DNA of 64,000 nt from an uncultured Corynebacterium sp. GTDB lineage: Bacteria > Actinomycetota > Actinomycetes > Mycobacteriales > Mycobacteriaceae. Each line of letters begins with the position of its first letter. Position 1 is the stretch's first letter. Where the stretch lies: contig CALUCD010000003.1 of the NCBI GenBank assembly GCA_943914465.1, forward strand, positions 62,001-126,000, written 5' to 3'. Both the position numbers and the translations under genes were made by a program. Below the pieces are notes generated by a model. The model did not search any database and was not told where the DNA came from. It worked only from the letters and a program-made list of their open reading frames with translations. Of the stretch, positions 37,901-45,413 are shown piece after piece.

Positions 37901-40900
37901 AGCTCGGCACCGGGTGGGTGAGCCAAGTAACGCCTGTGTTCGATGCTCGCCAAGCTGTGCTTTTTGACGACCGGTGGGCCCAAGCCCGCGAGGACCTCGC
38001 CCGCGTGGCTGTCGAACAGGCCGATATCCCCGTCCAGCGTTTCGTCGGCACGGGCCAAACCATCGTCGACCAAGCGAATTGGTATGCCGAGCAAGGATGC
38101 GCCGGCCCGTTGGAGGCAATCGCCGATGCGGCGGCACAAACGGCGCAGACGGCGCAGTTGGACTTCAGCAGTGACGTGGCGTTAGTTACTGGTGCTGCAC
38201 CAGGTTCAATCGCGACCTCGCTGGTCAAACGCTTGCTTGCGGGCGGCGCCACCGTCATCATGACCGCATCCAGGGTGAGCCAGGCCCGCAAAGAGTTCGC
38301 CCGCCAGCTCTACCGCGATCACGCCGCGGCTGGGGCCTCGCTGTGGCTTGTGCCAGCGAACCTGTCGTCCTACCGCGACATTGATGCACTCATCTCCTGG
38401 ATCGGTACTGAGCACAAAGAAACCGTTGGCAATGAGGTCAAGGTGATCAAGCCGGCACTGACCCCGACCCTGGCGTTTCCATTTGCCGCGCCGGGTGTGT
38501 CGGGCTCGCTGGCGGACGTCGGCGGCAACGCAGAAACACAGGCCCGGTTGTTGTTGTGGTCAGTCGAGCGCACCATCGCGCGGCTGTCCGAGCTTGCGCA
38601 GGCATCTGATGCGGCGGTGCGCACCCACGTCATCCTCCCTGGCTCACCGAACCGCGGCACCTTCGGCGGCGACGGCGCATATGGCGAGGTCAAGGCAGCG
38701 CTGGACGCGGTAGTGAACAAATGGTCAGCCGAATCAGGCTGGCCAGACGGTGTCACGCTTGCCCAAGCACGCATCGGCTGGGTTTCCGGCACCGCACTGA
38801 TGGGCGGCAATGACCTCCTTATCCCGGCCGCGCGTGAAGCCGGCATTCACGTTTGGGACCCGGATGAGATATCCACTGAACTGATGTCGCTCGCATCAGC
38901 AGACGCCCGCGCCCGTGCCGCACAAGGCCCGCTTGACCTCGACCTGACCGGCGGGCTCGCGGATGCGAACGTGTCGATCGCGCAGCTGGCGCGCCAGGTT
39001 CGCTCCGACGAAGGAACAGAAGTTGGCCGGGCAATGGTGGAGGAAGGCCTCAAGCGTCAGAGCCAGGCAGCAACCTCAGCAGGGACCCCCAATGAGAACA
39101 TCACGGAGGCCACGACCGAGACCATCACAGCGCTGCCGAACCTGGCCAATCCGACCCAACCCACCGGCGCGAACGTCGGGGAGGTGACCTGCCCGCTGGA
39201 TGAGATGGTGGTGATCTGCGGTATCGGAGAAGTGTCGTCCTGGGGTTCGGGCAGGACACGACGCGAGGCCGAATACGGCATCCAGCGCTCCGGAGATGTG
39301 GAACTCACCGCAGCAGGTGTGCTCGAGCTGGCGTGGATGACCGGGCTGGTGACCTGGTCTGAAGATCCGACACCGGGGTGGTACGACACAGACGGGGCGG
39401 AGGTCGCCGAAGAGGATATCTACGCGCGGTTCCGCGACGAAGTGGTGGCACGTGCCGGGGTTCGAGAACTCACCGATAAGTACTTCCTCACCGACCGTGG
39501 GTCAATCGACCTGACCGAGGTGTTCCTGGATAAAGACGTGACCTTCACGGTGGCGTCGGAAAGCAAAGCTCGGGACTACGAGACCGCCGACCCGGAGAAG
39601 ACGATCGTGCGCAACGTCGACGGTGAGTGGAGCGTGACCCGCCTGGCGGGTGCGAAAGCCATGATGCCGCGCAAAGCAACGCTGACGCGCACCGTCGCTG
39701 GCCAGATGCCAGACGACTTCGACCCGGCAAACTGGGGAATCCCTGCGCAGATGATCGACAACATGGACCGCATCGCCGTGTGGAACCTAGTCACCGCAGT
39801 CGACGCGTTCATCTCCGCCGGATTTAGCCCAGCTGAGCTGCTGCAGGCGATTCACCCCGCTGACGTCGCCACCACCCAAGGAACCGGTGTGGGCGGGATG
39901 GAGAGCCTGCACAAGGTGTTCGTGTCGCGGTTCATCGGTAAAGAACGCCAAAGCGACATCCTGCAAGAGTCACTGCCTAATGTGGTGGCCGCGCATGTGA
40001 TGCAGTCGCTCGTCGGCGGCTACGGGTCAATGATTCACCCAGTCGGCGCGTGCGCGACAGCTGCGGTGTCGGTCGAAGAAGCGGTGGACAAAATCGCACT
40101 CGGCAAAGCGGACTTTGTTGTCGCCGGTGGTATCGACGATGTTCAGGTGGAATCCCTCCAGGGCTTCGGCGACATGAATGCCACCGCAGACACGCAGACC
40201 ATGCGCGCCAAAGGTATCGATGACCGGTTCATCTCCCGGGCAAATGACCGTCGCCGCGGAGGGTTCCTGGAGGCGGAAGGTGGCGGCACCGTGCTCGTTG
40301 CACGCGGCTCCGTGGCCTTTGAGCTGGGCCTTCCGGTGTACGCAGTGCTTGCCTACGCCGATTCCTTCGGCGACGGCGCCCACACCTCTATCCCAGCCCC
40401 CGGGCTCGGTGTGCTCGCCGCTGCCCGCGGCGGACGCGACTCGCGATTGGCGCGAAACCTCGCCTCGCTTGGGCTTTCGCCTGACGACGTCACCGTGCTG
40501 TCCAAACACGACACCTCCACCAACGCCAACGACCCGAACGAGTCAGAACTGCACTCGCTGCTTTGGCCGGCAATCGGCCGCGACCCGCGCGCGCCGATGT
40601 ACGTCATCTCGCAAAAGACGTTGACCGGCCACGCGAAGGCGGGAGCTGCACTGTTCCAGATCGGTGGGCTCATCGACGTCCTGCGCAGCGGCACGCTGCC
40701 CCCAAATGCCTCCCTGGATTGTGTGGACCCGCTCATCGCCCCGAAAGCGGCGAACCTGGTGTGGCTACGCGCACCGCTCGCGTTGGGCGCTGGCAAGGTG
40801 AAAGCAGCCGCGCTGACCTCGCTGGGGTTCGGGCACGTGGGAGCACTTGTCGTCCTCGCTCATCCGAGCGTGTTCGAAGCTGCCGTTCAAACAGCCCACG

Positions 40901-41133
40901 ATAACAACGGTGGTGACGGTGGCGAGGCGGTACAGCGGTGGCGTTCGCGTGCCACGCAGCGTCTGCGGGCAGGCAGTGACCACCTGGAGGCGGGAATGGT
41001 TGGGCGCAAACCGCTCTTCGTCCAGGTGGAAAATCGCCGCTTTGCGGAAGGCAACGCCCACGATGGAGAAATCGTGCTCCTGCTCGATCCGGAGGCTCGC
41101 CTCGGGGCAGACGGCACCTACCCGCGGGGGTAG
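31990..41133 (+). CDS. fas: Type I fatty acid synthase (FAS-I), 3047 residues
   Basis: A single-chain synthase making palmitoyl- and oleoyl-type acyl-CoA. Order of domains and key residues, numbered from the ATG at 31990: acetyltransferase with GHSQG (Ser124); enoyl reductase from about 370 (PIILGGMTPTSADGE); MaoC-like dehydratase near 1200 (DYNPIH, Asp1199/His1204); malonyl/palmitoyl transferase GHSLGE (Ser1401); Ala/Pro-rich linker at about 1680-1730; ACP with GGVSS (Ser1769); ketoreductase from about 2060 (VTGAAPGSIA); ketosynthase with GACATAA (Cys2688), SKHDTSTNANDP and KTLTGHAKAG. No C-terminal PPTase domain, so it needs AcpS. The upstream in-frame extension overlaps accD1 and is rejected. 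Confidence 0.97.
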   Translation: MNLTPLLSMPRPAIIFPGQASAWQPALSDAAASPVTAHRLSQLIDAAVALTGPVARPLVSVVPGVHERLRELINPDHGTPRADIDALPAVSVPGILLAQIAAAEHLRDLGLPVDASTTIMDGHSQGILGVAAIDDPVQALAFAFILGAAASCVHGATDTQSRMLSVRGVHTKQMRERCAVAVINGPRHTVISGAPDELEAVRQEVTAAAEAYNAKLEAAQFGGSAVDPVFDALEVAYPFHSPSNQPAVDLAHEWAQTCGITLSTPDDTPESPKELAQTILVDQFDFPARVRRVLEAGASHIITFDAGLASILSPLVAGAGVPVITADSAKARDALATPGSQIPAAADYAAFAPRLVQLPDGNVYTQTRFSEVTGLSPIILGGMTPTSADGEIVAAAANAGYWTELAGGGMYSQDVFNEHKDTLVAQLEPGRTAQFNTMFFDRFLWNLHFGQTRMVPKARIAGAPFNGVCISAGIPEVEEATEIIEGLRKDGFAYIAFKPGTETQIRDALKIADANPKIPIILMVEDGHAGGHHSWVDLDDMLTATYAEVRARSNALLAVGGGVYSPERAADLLTGEWASRWGLSPMPVDAVFIGTVAMATKEAKATDSVKDLLVNTPGITPDDNGGWVSRGTGRGGVASSQSHLLADIHDLDNSFAKAARLITNMPAEDYTARREEIITALAKTSKPFFGDVEQMTYAQWIERFVELAHPFTDSSWAMRFVALLHRIESRLNRADHGEIATLFPSEAEIDPVQAAAELVRAYPEAREVRVSPRDAAWWIQLHYKYPKPMPWVPAIDGDLKMWFGKDTLWQAQDERYTADQVRIIPGPVAVAGITKKNEPVADLLARFESAATQKLLDAGAQPHAQFSRLHNAQTEEEFIKSAPTLMWHGHLMENPAYAMDDSAYEIVATETAGGATQWAIRIVTDSFWDHLPEDQRPFYVREVMIPLELPEGTATGASPVVSDERLPQAVFDLLAGLAGVGSTSEAGDEITQLPQVLDASISPSTPYGVTKSSFTLPASLLAAHTAVTGAALGHDVQVGTPDVLVGPCWPAIYAALGSGQLADGFPVIEGLLNAVHLDHVIDLRVDLHELADGRTIDVTSWCSAIEESSAGRIVTVELELRDHGTGAGAGGVAGRVVATQLHRFAIRGRATTTTRPSQAPAYGGGEDAAQVVATPRSFVDRAVVHAPSDMTPFALVSGDYNPIHTSAHAAGLVGLHAPLVHGMWLSATAQHLAGRHGRVTGWTYSMYRMVQLDDEVEITVERVGRVGIRPALEVTCRIDGEVVSRGRGLLAQPRTAYIYPGQGIQAVGMGKADRDASPAAREIWRRADRHTRTNLGFSIRRIVDENPTQITVNGEVHRHPEGVLHLTQFTQVALAVVAYAQTERLRAADALAQDALYAGHSLGEYTALASLGNIFGLEAVIDIVYSRGSSMGSLVPRDADGNSDYGMGALRPNMIGVSDAEVAEYVAQIAEDTGEFLEIVNYNITGMQYSIAGTKRGLGELARRANGVRERAYVPVPGIDVPFHSRVLRSGVGEFAEKLDELLPRTIDIAALEHRYVPNLVARPFELTQDFIDAITAEVPSEALAGVTVDSMDRAELARVLLIELLAWQFASPVRWIETQDLIFTQVDQAIEVGLASSPTLTNLAKREMDVIGHHIPVINVEANQEQVMLNDVVALPEPEGEASAAEQPPATAPEAEPSAPQAQAPQTQDRDAPPAAAQAVSAGPATPASELPFSAADAVMTLFAFQNKLRVEQITDSDTIEELTGGVSSRRNQLLMDMSAELGVPAIDGAAEADVATLCERVTTAAPGYSAFGPVLSEAIMGRLRQVLGAAGLKPAHVHEYVTGTWGLPASWTPHVEAGILLGTRGEESVRGGSLTTLPPASTKAEVDTLIDAAIEQVAGAHGQAVSRASTSGGSGGGMVDSAALEAYREEVTDTLVATARTLLTKLGIEDEYAEAAAPDTTIIDTIEAELGTGWVSQVTPVFDARQAVLFDDRWAQAREDLARVAVEQADIPVQRFVGTGQTIVDQANWYAEQGCAGPLEAIADAAAQTAQTAQLDFSSDVALVTGAAPGSIATSLVKRLLAGGATVIMTASRVSQARKEFARQLYRDHAAAGASLWLVPANLSSYRDIDALISWIGTEHKETVGNEVKVIKPALTPTLAFPFAAPGVSGSLADVGGNAETQARLLLWSVERTIARLSELAQASDAAVRTHVILPGSPNRGTFGGDGAYGEVKAALDAVVNKWSAESGWPDGVTLAQARIGWVSGTALMGGNDLLIPAAREAGIHVWDPDEISTELMSLASADARARAAQGPLDLDLTGGLADANVSIAQLARQVRSDEGTEVGRAMVEEGLKRQSQAATSAGTPNENITEATTETITALPNLANPTQPTGANVGEVTCPLDEMVVICGIGEVSSWGSGRTRREAEYGIQRSGDVELTAAGVLELAWMTGLVTWSEDPTPGWYDTDGAEVAEEDIYARFRDEVVARAGVRELTDKYFLTDRGSIDLTEVFLDKDVTFTVASESKARDYETADPEKTIVRNVDGEWSVTRLAGAKAMMPRKATLTRTVAGQMPDDFDPANWGIPAQMIDNMDRIAVWNLVTAVDAFISAGFSPAELLQAIHPADVATTQGTGVGGMESLHKVFVSRFIGKERQSDILQESLPNVVAAHVMQSLVGGYGSMIHPVGACATAAVSVEEAVDKIALGKADFVVAGGIDDVQVESLQGFGDMNATADTQTMRAKGIDDRFISRANDRRRGGFLEAEGGGTVLVARGSVAFELGLPVYAVLAYADSFGDGAHTSIPAPGLGVLAAARGGRDSRLARNLASLGLSPDDVTVLSKHDTSTNANDPNESELHSLLWPAIGRDPRAPMYVISQKTLTGHAKAGAALFQIGGLIDVLRSGTLPPNASLDCVDPLIAPKAANLVWLRAPLALGAGKVKAAALTSLGFGHVGALVVLAHPSVFEAAVQTAHDNNGGDGGEAVQRWRSRATQRLRAGSDHLEAGMVGRKPLFVQVENRRFAEGNAHDGEIVLLLDPEARLGADGTYPRG

Positions 41134-41195
41134 CCGGCCGAAGAAGGCGGGGTGATCACACACGCGGCTGATGCGCCCGCCTATCCTCGGGCGGT

Positions 41196-41609
41196 ATGCA
41201 GCTGCCATCTCGTGTGCTCCCACCACTATTCGCCACTGCTGGGGTGTTGCACTTTCTCACCCCACGCGTCTTCGATGGGATTGTTCCCCCGCAGCTGCCC
41301 GGCCAGCCGCGCACCTACACCTACGCTTCCGGAGCCGCGGAGCTTGGTGCAGCCGCCCTTCTTGCTGCTCCGCTGCTCGGGCCGCGTAACAACCTTGGCC
41401 ACCAGCGTCGATCGAAGCAGCTGCGCCGTTTCGGCGGATTGTTCTCCGCCGCGTTGTTGGCCGCAGTGTGGCCCGCGAACTTCTACATGGCTTGGCAGTG
41501 GCGCGACCAACCGTGGTACAAATTCGCACTCACCCTCGCACGGCTGCCCCTGCAGATCCCGATGATGCAGGCTGCGTGGCGCGTGTACGCGGGTGGGCGC
41601 GTGAGTTGA
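41196..41609 (+). CDS. DoxX-like membrane protein
   Basis: A 137-residue integral membrane protein with four predicted helices, two of them around 43-60 and 78-95. The N-terminal VLPPLFATAGVLHFLTPRVFDGIVPP resembles the DoxX/YphA-like group. There is no catalytic motif. It lies 62 bases after FAS-I and 51 before accD2, so it shares the lipid operon position, but a lipid role is only inferred. Confidence 0.78.
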   Translation: MQLPSRVLPPLFATAGVLHFLTPRVFDGIVPPQLPGQPRTYTYASGAAELGAAALLAAPLLGPRNNLGHQRRSKQLRRFGGLFSAALLAAVWPANFYMAWQWRDQPWYKFALTLARLPLQIPMMQAAWRVYAGGRVS

Positions 41610-41646
41610 CAGCGTTTAGTGATGTGGTGTTACGCGCACTGACCGT

Positions 41647-41652
41647 TAAACT
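41647..41652 (+). promoter_or_regulatory. Candidate -10 box for accD2
   Basis: TAAACT lies 8 bases before the accD2 ATG at 41661, which lacks a ribosome site; a nearly leaderless transcript independent of FAS-I is plausible. Confidence 0.4.
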
Positions 41653-41660
41653 CTGGGTTT

Positions 41661-43193
41661 ATGAATTCCAAACCCGACTTGACCACTACCGCCGGTCGCA
41701 TTGAGGATCTGCGCAACCGCCTCGCAGAATCTCAGGCACCGGTTGGTCGAGACAGTGTTGACGCGCCTGCTGATGCCGGGGCGCTCACCGCGCGCGAGAG
41801 GGTGAACCAGCTGCTTGACGAGGGCACGTTCGTGGAGACGGATGCCCTGGCACGTCACCGCATTGAGGCGTACAAGATGTATCGCACTAAACCCGCCACT
41901 GACGGTGTGATTACGGGCTACGGCCTTATTGACGGCCGCCGGGTCTGCGTGTTCTCGCAGGACGGTTCCATCTTCGACGGTGCAGTGGGCGAGGTTTACG
42001 CCGAGAAGATGCTCAAGACGTATGAGCTGGCCACGAAGACGGGTGTGCCAGTGATCGGGATCTATGATTCTGCCGGCCCGCGTTGGCAGGAGGGCATCGT
42101 CACCGCACACATGCAAGCGCAGATACTGCGGGCGGCCGCTCAGGCCTCAGGCCTGATCCCGCAGATTGCCATTATCGCTGACGAGACCGCCTCGCTAGCA
42201 GCGACGACGGTGCCGCTGTCCGACGTGACAGTGATGGTGGAAGGTGCCTCACTGCATCTCACCGACGTTGCTGCAGTGCGCACTGTTTCGGATGCAGACG
42301 CCACCGCGCACAGCGTCGGTGGTGTGCAGGTGCATACCGGGTCGACCGGCTTGGCACACGTCGCGGCGCCGACGGTTGAGGCGGCGATTGATCAGGTGCG
42401 CAGCCTGCTCGCGTACTTGCCACTGAATAACCGTGCTGCATCCCCCCTCGGTGCAGACACGGGCGTAGGCGCTGATCCGCAGGCGCAGGCCGCACTCGAC
42501 CTGGACACATTCATGCCCGATGACGATGCCGCTGCCTATGACGTCGCCGACATCATAGGCGCGGTCACAGACGCCGACTTTTTTGAACTCGGCGCGTCCT
42601 ACGCCAGCAATGTGGTGACCGGTTTTGCGCATCTGGGTGGCAGGGCGATTGGCGTCGTCGCTACCCAGCCAAGCGTGCTGGCAGGCTGCCTGACGCACAA
42701 CGGCGCACGCAAAGCAGCTCGGTTTATACGCACCTGCGACTCGTTCAACCTCCCGATTGTCCAGTTCGTCGATTGCCCCGGTTTTGTCCCCTCCACCGAG
42801 GAAGAGCATGCCGGGGCCACGGCCGGGGCCGCAGCGTTGGCGTACGCATTCGCGGAGGCTCAGGTTGGCACCATCACCGTGATCACCCGCAAAGCACTGG
42901 GAGTTGCCTACAGCTTGCTCGGATCAAAAGGCCTCGGCGCTGATCTTGTGTTCGCGTGGCCCACCGCGCAGATTGCGCTCGCGGATGCGTCAACCGCCGC
43001 AGAAGCTATCGGCACCGATGCTGACGAGTACGCGCACGAAAACCTTAACCCGTATGTGGCGACAGAGCGCGGACTAGTCGACGCGGTCATCGAACCGTCA
43101 CACACCCGCAGCCAGGTGCTGGAAGGCCTGCGCTTGCTCGAGCGCAAGGTGGTCTACCCGGTGGCGAAAAAGCACGGTAACATGCCGCTGTAG
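41661..43193 (+). CDS. accD2: Acyl-CoA carboxylase carboxyltransferase-like subunit AccD2 (DtsR2-like), degenerate site
   Basis: A 510-residue paralogue of AccD1. In C. glutamicum DtsR2/AccD2 is needed, with AccD3, AccBC and AccE, for the acyl-CoA carboxylation step of mycolic acid synthesis. Here the N-half oxyanion region that reads AGGNAYSPALTDF in AccD1 is DETASLAATTVPLSDV (from residue 174), with no glycine pair, and SGGAR/EGAGAR is DSAGPR. The C-half keeps ALGVAYSLLGSKGLGAD, with one Gly changed to Val. It may be a structural or specificity subunit rather than a full catalyst. Its stop codon abuts operator copy 2. Confidence 0.88.
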   Translation: MNSKPDLTTTAGRIEDLRNRLAESQAPVGRDSVDAPADAGALTARERVNQLLDEGTFVETDALARHRIEAYKMYRTKPATDGVITGYGLIDGRRVCVFSQDGSIFDGAVGEVYAEKMLKTYELATKTGVPVIGIYDSAGPRWQEGIVTAHMQAQILRAAAQASGLIPQIAIIADETASLAATTVPLSDVTVMVEGASLHLTDVAAVRTVSDADATAHSVGGVQVHTGSTGLAHVAAPTVEAAIDQVRSLLAYLPLNNRAASPLGADTGVGADPQAQAALDLDTFMPDDDAAAYDVADIIGAVTDADFFELGASYASNVVTGFAHLGGRAIGVVATQPSVLAGCLTHNGARKAARFIRTCDSFNLPIVQFVDCPGFVPSTEEEHAGATAGAAALAYAFAEAQVGTITVITRKALGVAYSLLGSKGLGADLVFAWPTAQIALADASTAAEAIGTDADEYAHENLNPYVATERGLVDAVIEPSHTRSQVLEGLRLLERKVVYPVAKKHGNMPL

Positions 43194-43218
43194 TAACCTA
43201 CGCATGCGTAGGTATACA
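43193..43218. promoter_or_regulatory. Lipid-synthesis operator candidate, copy 2 (before accE)
   Basis: ACCTACGCATGCGTAGGT (43196-43213) is a perfect 18-bp palindrome; with the preceding GTA it carries GTAACCTACG as in copies 1 and 3. TATACA (43213-43218) at its right edge would be the -10 of a promoter about 75 bases before accE, so binding here would block it. Confidence 0.65.
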
Positions 43219-43293
43219 TCCCCCCGGCGCTACCGTTAACCCGGGGTTGCTGAAAGACCCCGCTTGAGAGACCCCGCTCTGAGGAGAACTGCA

Positions 43294-43518
43294 ATGACTT
43301 CCAGTACCGCCAGTACCGCACCGCTGTTCACAGTGACAAAAGGCAAACCCACCGACGACGAGCTCGCCGCACTGACGACGGTGATCACTGAACTGCAGGC
43401 CGCGCACAAGGCCAACGCCACGCCGGCTGATCGCAACGGGTGGGGCGCTGCCCGCCCCGCGAATCATCAGGCGGCGGTGTACAACCCGCATGCGTTCGGC
43501 AACGTCGCATACTTCTAA
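43294..43518 (+). CDS. accE: Acyl-CoA carboxylase epsilon subunit AccE
   Basis: A 74-residue small subunit that stabilises actinobacterial acyl-CoA carboxylase complexes. The conserved elements are FTVTKGKPTDDELAALTTVI (residues 12-31) and a C-terminal stretch with NGWG, ending in the short NPHAFGN segment. The ATG at 43294 has GAGGAGA 6 bases upstream, which excludes the longer in-frame start at 43264. It sits 100 bases after accD2, as in C. glutamicum-type loci, and just before maf. Confidence 0.9.
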   Translation: MTSSTASTAPLFTVTKGKPTDDELAALTTVITELQAAHKANATPADRNGWGAARPANHQAAVYNPHAFGNVAYF

Positions 43519-43531
43519 CTGTCTTCCCGCC

Positions 43532-44128
43532 GTGCGGCTCATTCTCGCATCACAATCGCCATCGAGGCGCATGCTGCTGGAACAGGCTGGTGTGACTCCG
43601 GTACTTGCACCGGCGAATATTGATGAGGATGCGCTGATCGCGTCGCTGGAGCAGACAGGTGCCCCGCCGGGTGAGGTTGTCGCCCATCTTGCGCGTGCAA
43701 AAGCCGAGACCGCAGCGCCGGAGCACCCGCACGATGTGGTGATCGGCTGCGATTCGATGCTCCTTTTGGGCGATGAGCTGCTGGGCAAACCGCACACCGT
43801 CGAGGCGACCGTCGCCAGATGGAAAGCCCAACGCGGCCGCACCGCCCAGTTGCTGACCGGCCATGCGGTTGGGTATTCGGGCGAATGGGTGGAAGAAACC
43901 GTCTCAACCTCGATCACGTTCGGTGATGTCTCCGAGGCAGACATCGAGGCGTATGCCCGCTCTGGCAAACCATTGCAGTGTGCTGGAGCATTCACACTCG
44001 AGGGCTTGGGCAGCTGGTTCATCGATGGCATTGAGGGGGACCCCACCAGCGTGATTGGTCTGTCAATGCCGCTGCTGCGCCGGGCGCTATATCGTTTCGG
44101 CCTCGACGTGAGCGTGTTCTGGGGTTAG
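43532..44128 (+). CDS. maf: Maf-family nucleotide pyrophosphatase
   Basis: A 198-residue Maf protein; the family hydrolyses non-canonical or excess nucleoside triphosphates to monophosphates and has been tied to septum control. The opening LILASQSPSRRMLLEQAG is the signature. GCDSMLLLGDELLGKP has the catalytic Asp, and the C-terminal GAFTLEGLGSWFIDGIEGD and NVIGLP-like SVIGLSMPLL follow. The GTG at 43532 is chosen because it gives the family N-terminus; earlier in-frame codons overlap accE. Confidence 0.9.
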   Translation: MRLILASQSPSRRMLLEQAGVTPVLAPANIDEDALIASLEQTGAPPGEVVAHLARAKAETAAPEHPHDVVIGCDSMLLLGDELLGKPHTVEATVARWKAQRGRTAQLLTGHAVGYSGEWVEETVSTSITFGDVSEADIEAYARSGKPLQCAGAFTLEGLGSWFIDGIEGDPTSVIGLSMPLLRRALYRFGLDVSVFWG

Positions 44129-44137
44129 CTTGGGCGC

Positions 44138-44569
44138 ATGGAAATCAACGATATGCTCGCTCCACCACCAGTTCAGCTTCCGGAGGATCCGGCGCGCGGA
44201 AGCAATCTGCTTGACGACGCAACCGTGCTTGCCCACCCCGACTCCCCCGCCGTCTGGGCCGCTCGGGCCGAGCATGAGCTTTCCGGACATGCTGCCGGTG
44301 CCGGACACGGAAACCTGATTGTCGCCTACGCATATGCCCGCACCGCCTACCACCGCTCGCTTGACCGCCTGCGGGCTCACGGTTGGAAAGGATGGGGGCC
44401 AATTCCGTCATCCCACGAGGCGAACCAACCCGTGCTCAAGGCGATCGCGATGTTGGCGCTCACCTCTCAAGCGATCGGCGATCAGGCCGAGTATGATCGC
44501 TGCCGCCAGATGCTGTCGGATGCGGATCCGGGCAGCGTTGTAGCGTTTTTGGGTGACAGCGCCCAGTAA
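44138..44569 (+). CDS. DUF3151-family protein
   Basis: A 143-residue actinobacterial protein of unknown function. The family features are the opening DMLAPPPVQLPEDPA and the tryptophan-rich GWKGWGPIPSSHEANQPVLKA around residues 86-105. The remainder is helical with TPR-like character (YAYARTAYHRSLDRLR). It starts 9 bases after maf, so it is probably in the accE-maf operon. Confidence 0.8.
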   Translation: MEINDMLAPPPVQLPEDPARGSNLLDDATVLAHPDSPAVWAARAEHELSGHAAGAGHGNLIVAYAYARTAYHRSLDRLRAHGWKGWGPIPSSHEANQPVLKAIAMLALTSQAIGDQAEYDRCRQMLSDADPGSVVAFLGDSAQ

Positions 44570-44595
44570 GGCGCCGCGGCAACCGGCCTTAGCCT

Positions 44596-44622
44596 CAGTA
44601 TCAGTATCAGTATCAGTCTCAG
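44596..44622. repeat. Hexanucleotide tandem repeat CAGTAT
   Basis: CAGTAT occurs three times in a row, then CAGTCT, then CAG, immediately upstream of the promoter of the LppP/LprE-like lipoprotein gene. Unit changes would alter promoter geometry in steps of six bases. Confidence 0.8.
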
Positions 44623-44652
44623 CAAAGCGGAAATCCGATCCTTGCGAACGGC

Positions 44653-44658
44653 TACACT
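44653..44658 (+). promoter_or_regulatory. -10 box for leaderless lipoprotein mRNA
   Basis: TACACT ends 6 bases before the GTG at 44665, placing the transcription start on the start codon. No ribosome site exists. Confidence 0.5.
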
Positions 44659-44664
44659 GCTCAT

Positions 44665-45366
44665 GTGACCCAAACTCGAAGGATGCTCATAGCTGGCGCC
44701 GTGCCGCTCGCACTCGTGCTCACTTCCTGCGGAGGAAGCAACTCCACGTCCGTGAACGAGCCCGCGTTCACTCCCCTGCCTGTATCTACGACAGAGCAAA
44801 CCAGCGAGGAACGCGAATCCGAATCGCCGTCACCATCGTCCGAGACAACCACCACGGAAAGTTCAACCACATCGACGACGCAATCGGAATGCGCTTCGCT
44901 ACCGAATGACCCGCACACCATGTACCCGAGCGGTTCCGCGCCGGGACGCATGCCGAATGTCGACGGAACTGATTTCAATTACTGGATTGAGGACGTCGAC
45001 AATGACTACGACGCATGCGCGACGCTGAGCTGGGTCGTCTTTCGCGGCTCCATCGGCGATGAACGGGGCCCGGCAGGCACGGGCGCATCAATCACTGATG
45101 GTGTCGCGTTCTACGTCAACGGCGCCCCAGATGGTGAGATGCGCACCTTTACCAGCGTGGAAGGCCTGAGCAAGACGAGCGAGGACACTGTCACGCTGAG
45201 CTGGGGTGAGCGTACGCGATCCACAGCCGAGGGCATCACCGCGCACTACTCAGTCACCCTCAAGGCCGACAGCGGAAGTGTGATACCGGTCGGCGGCGAT
45301 GTCGCAGAGTTCAACGAGCGCTGGTACAGCAGTTACGGCGCGTACATGCTCGGTAGCTACGACTAA
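44665..45366 (+). CDS. LppP/LprE-family lipoprotein
   Basis: A 233-residue lipoprotein. The signal peptide (MTQTRRMLIAG then hydrophobic) ends at the lipobox LTSC (Cys22). A Ser/Thr/Glu-rich linker (about 40-75) follows, then a C-terminal domain like that of LppP/LprE proteins (CASLPND, the D-Y-D-x-C-A-T-L-S-W segment, and GGDVAEFNERWYSSYGAYMLG). The paired cysteines (about 76 and 117) could form a disulfide. LprE has been linked to host interaction in M. tuberculosis; here only a surface role is inferred. The start is the GTG at 44665. Confidence 0.82.
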   Translation: MTQTRRMLIAGAVPLALVLTSCGGSNSTSVNEPAFTPLPVSTTEQTSEERESESPSPSSETTTTESSTTSTTQSECASLPNDPHTMYPSGSAPGRMPNVDGTDFNYWIEDVDNDYDACATLSWVVFRGSIGDERGPAGTGASITDGVAFYVNGAPDGEMRTFTSVEGLSKTSEDTVTLSWGERTRSTAEGITAHYSVTLKADSGSVIPVGGDVAEFNERWYSSYGAYMLGSYD

Positions 45367-45413
45367 CCCGCGTGCAGCCCTCGCGTGGCAGCGGGTGCTA
45401 GGTGGTGATTCAC

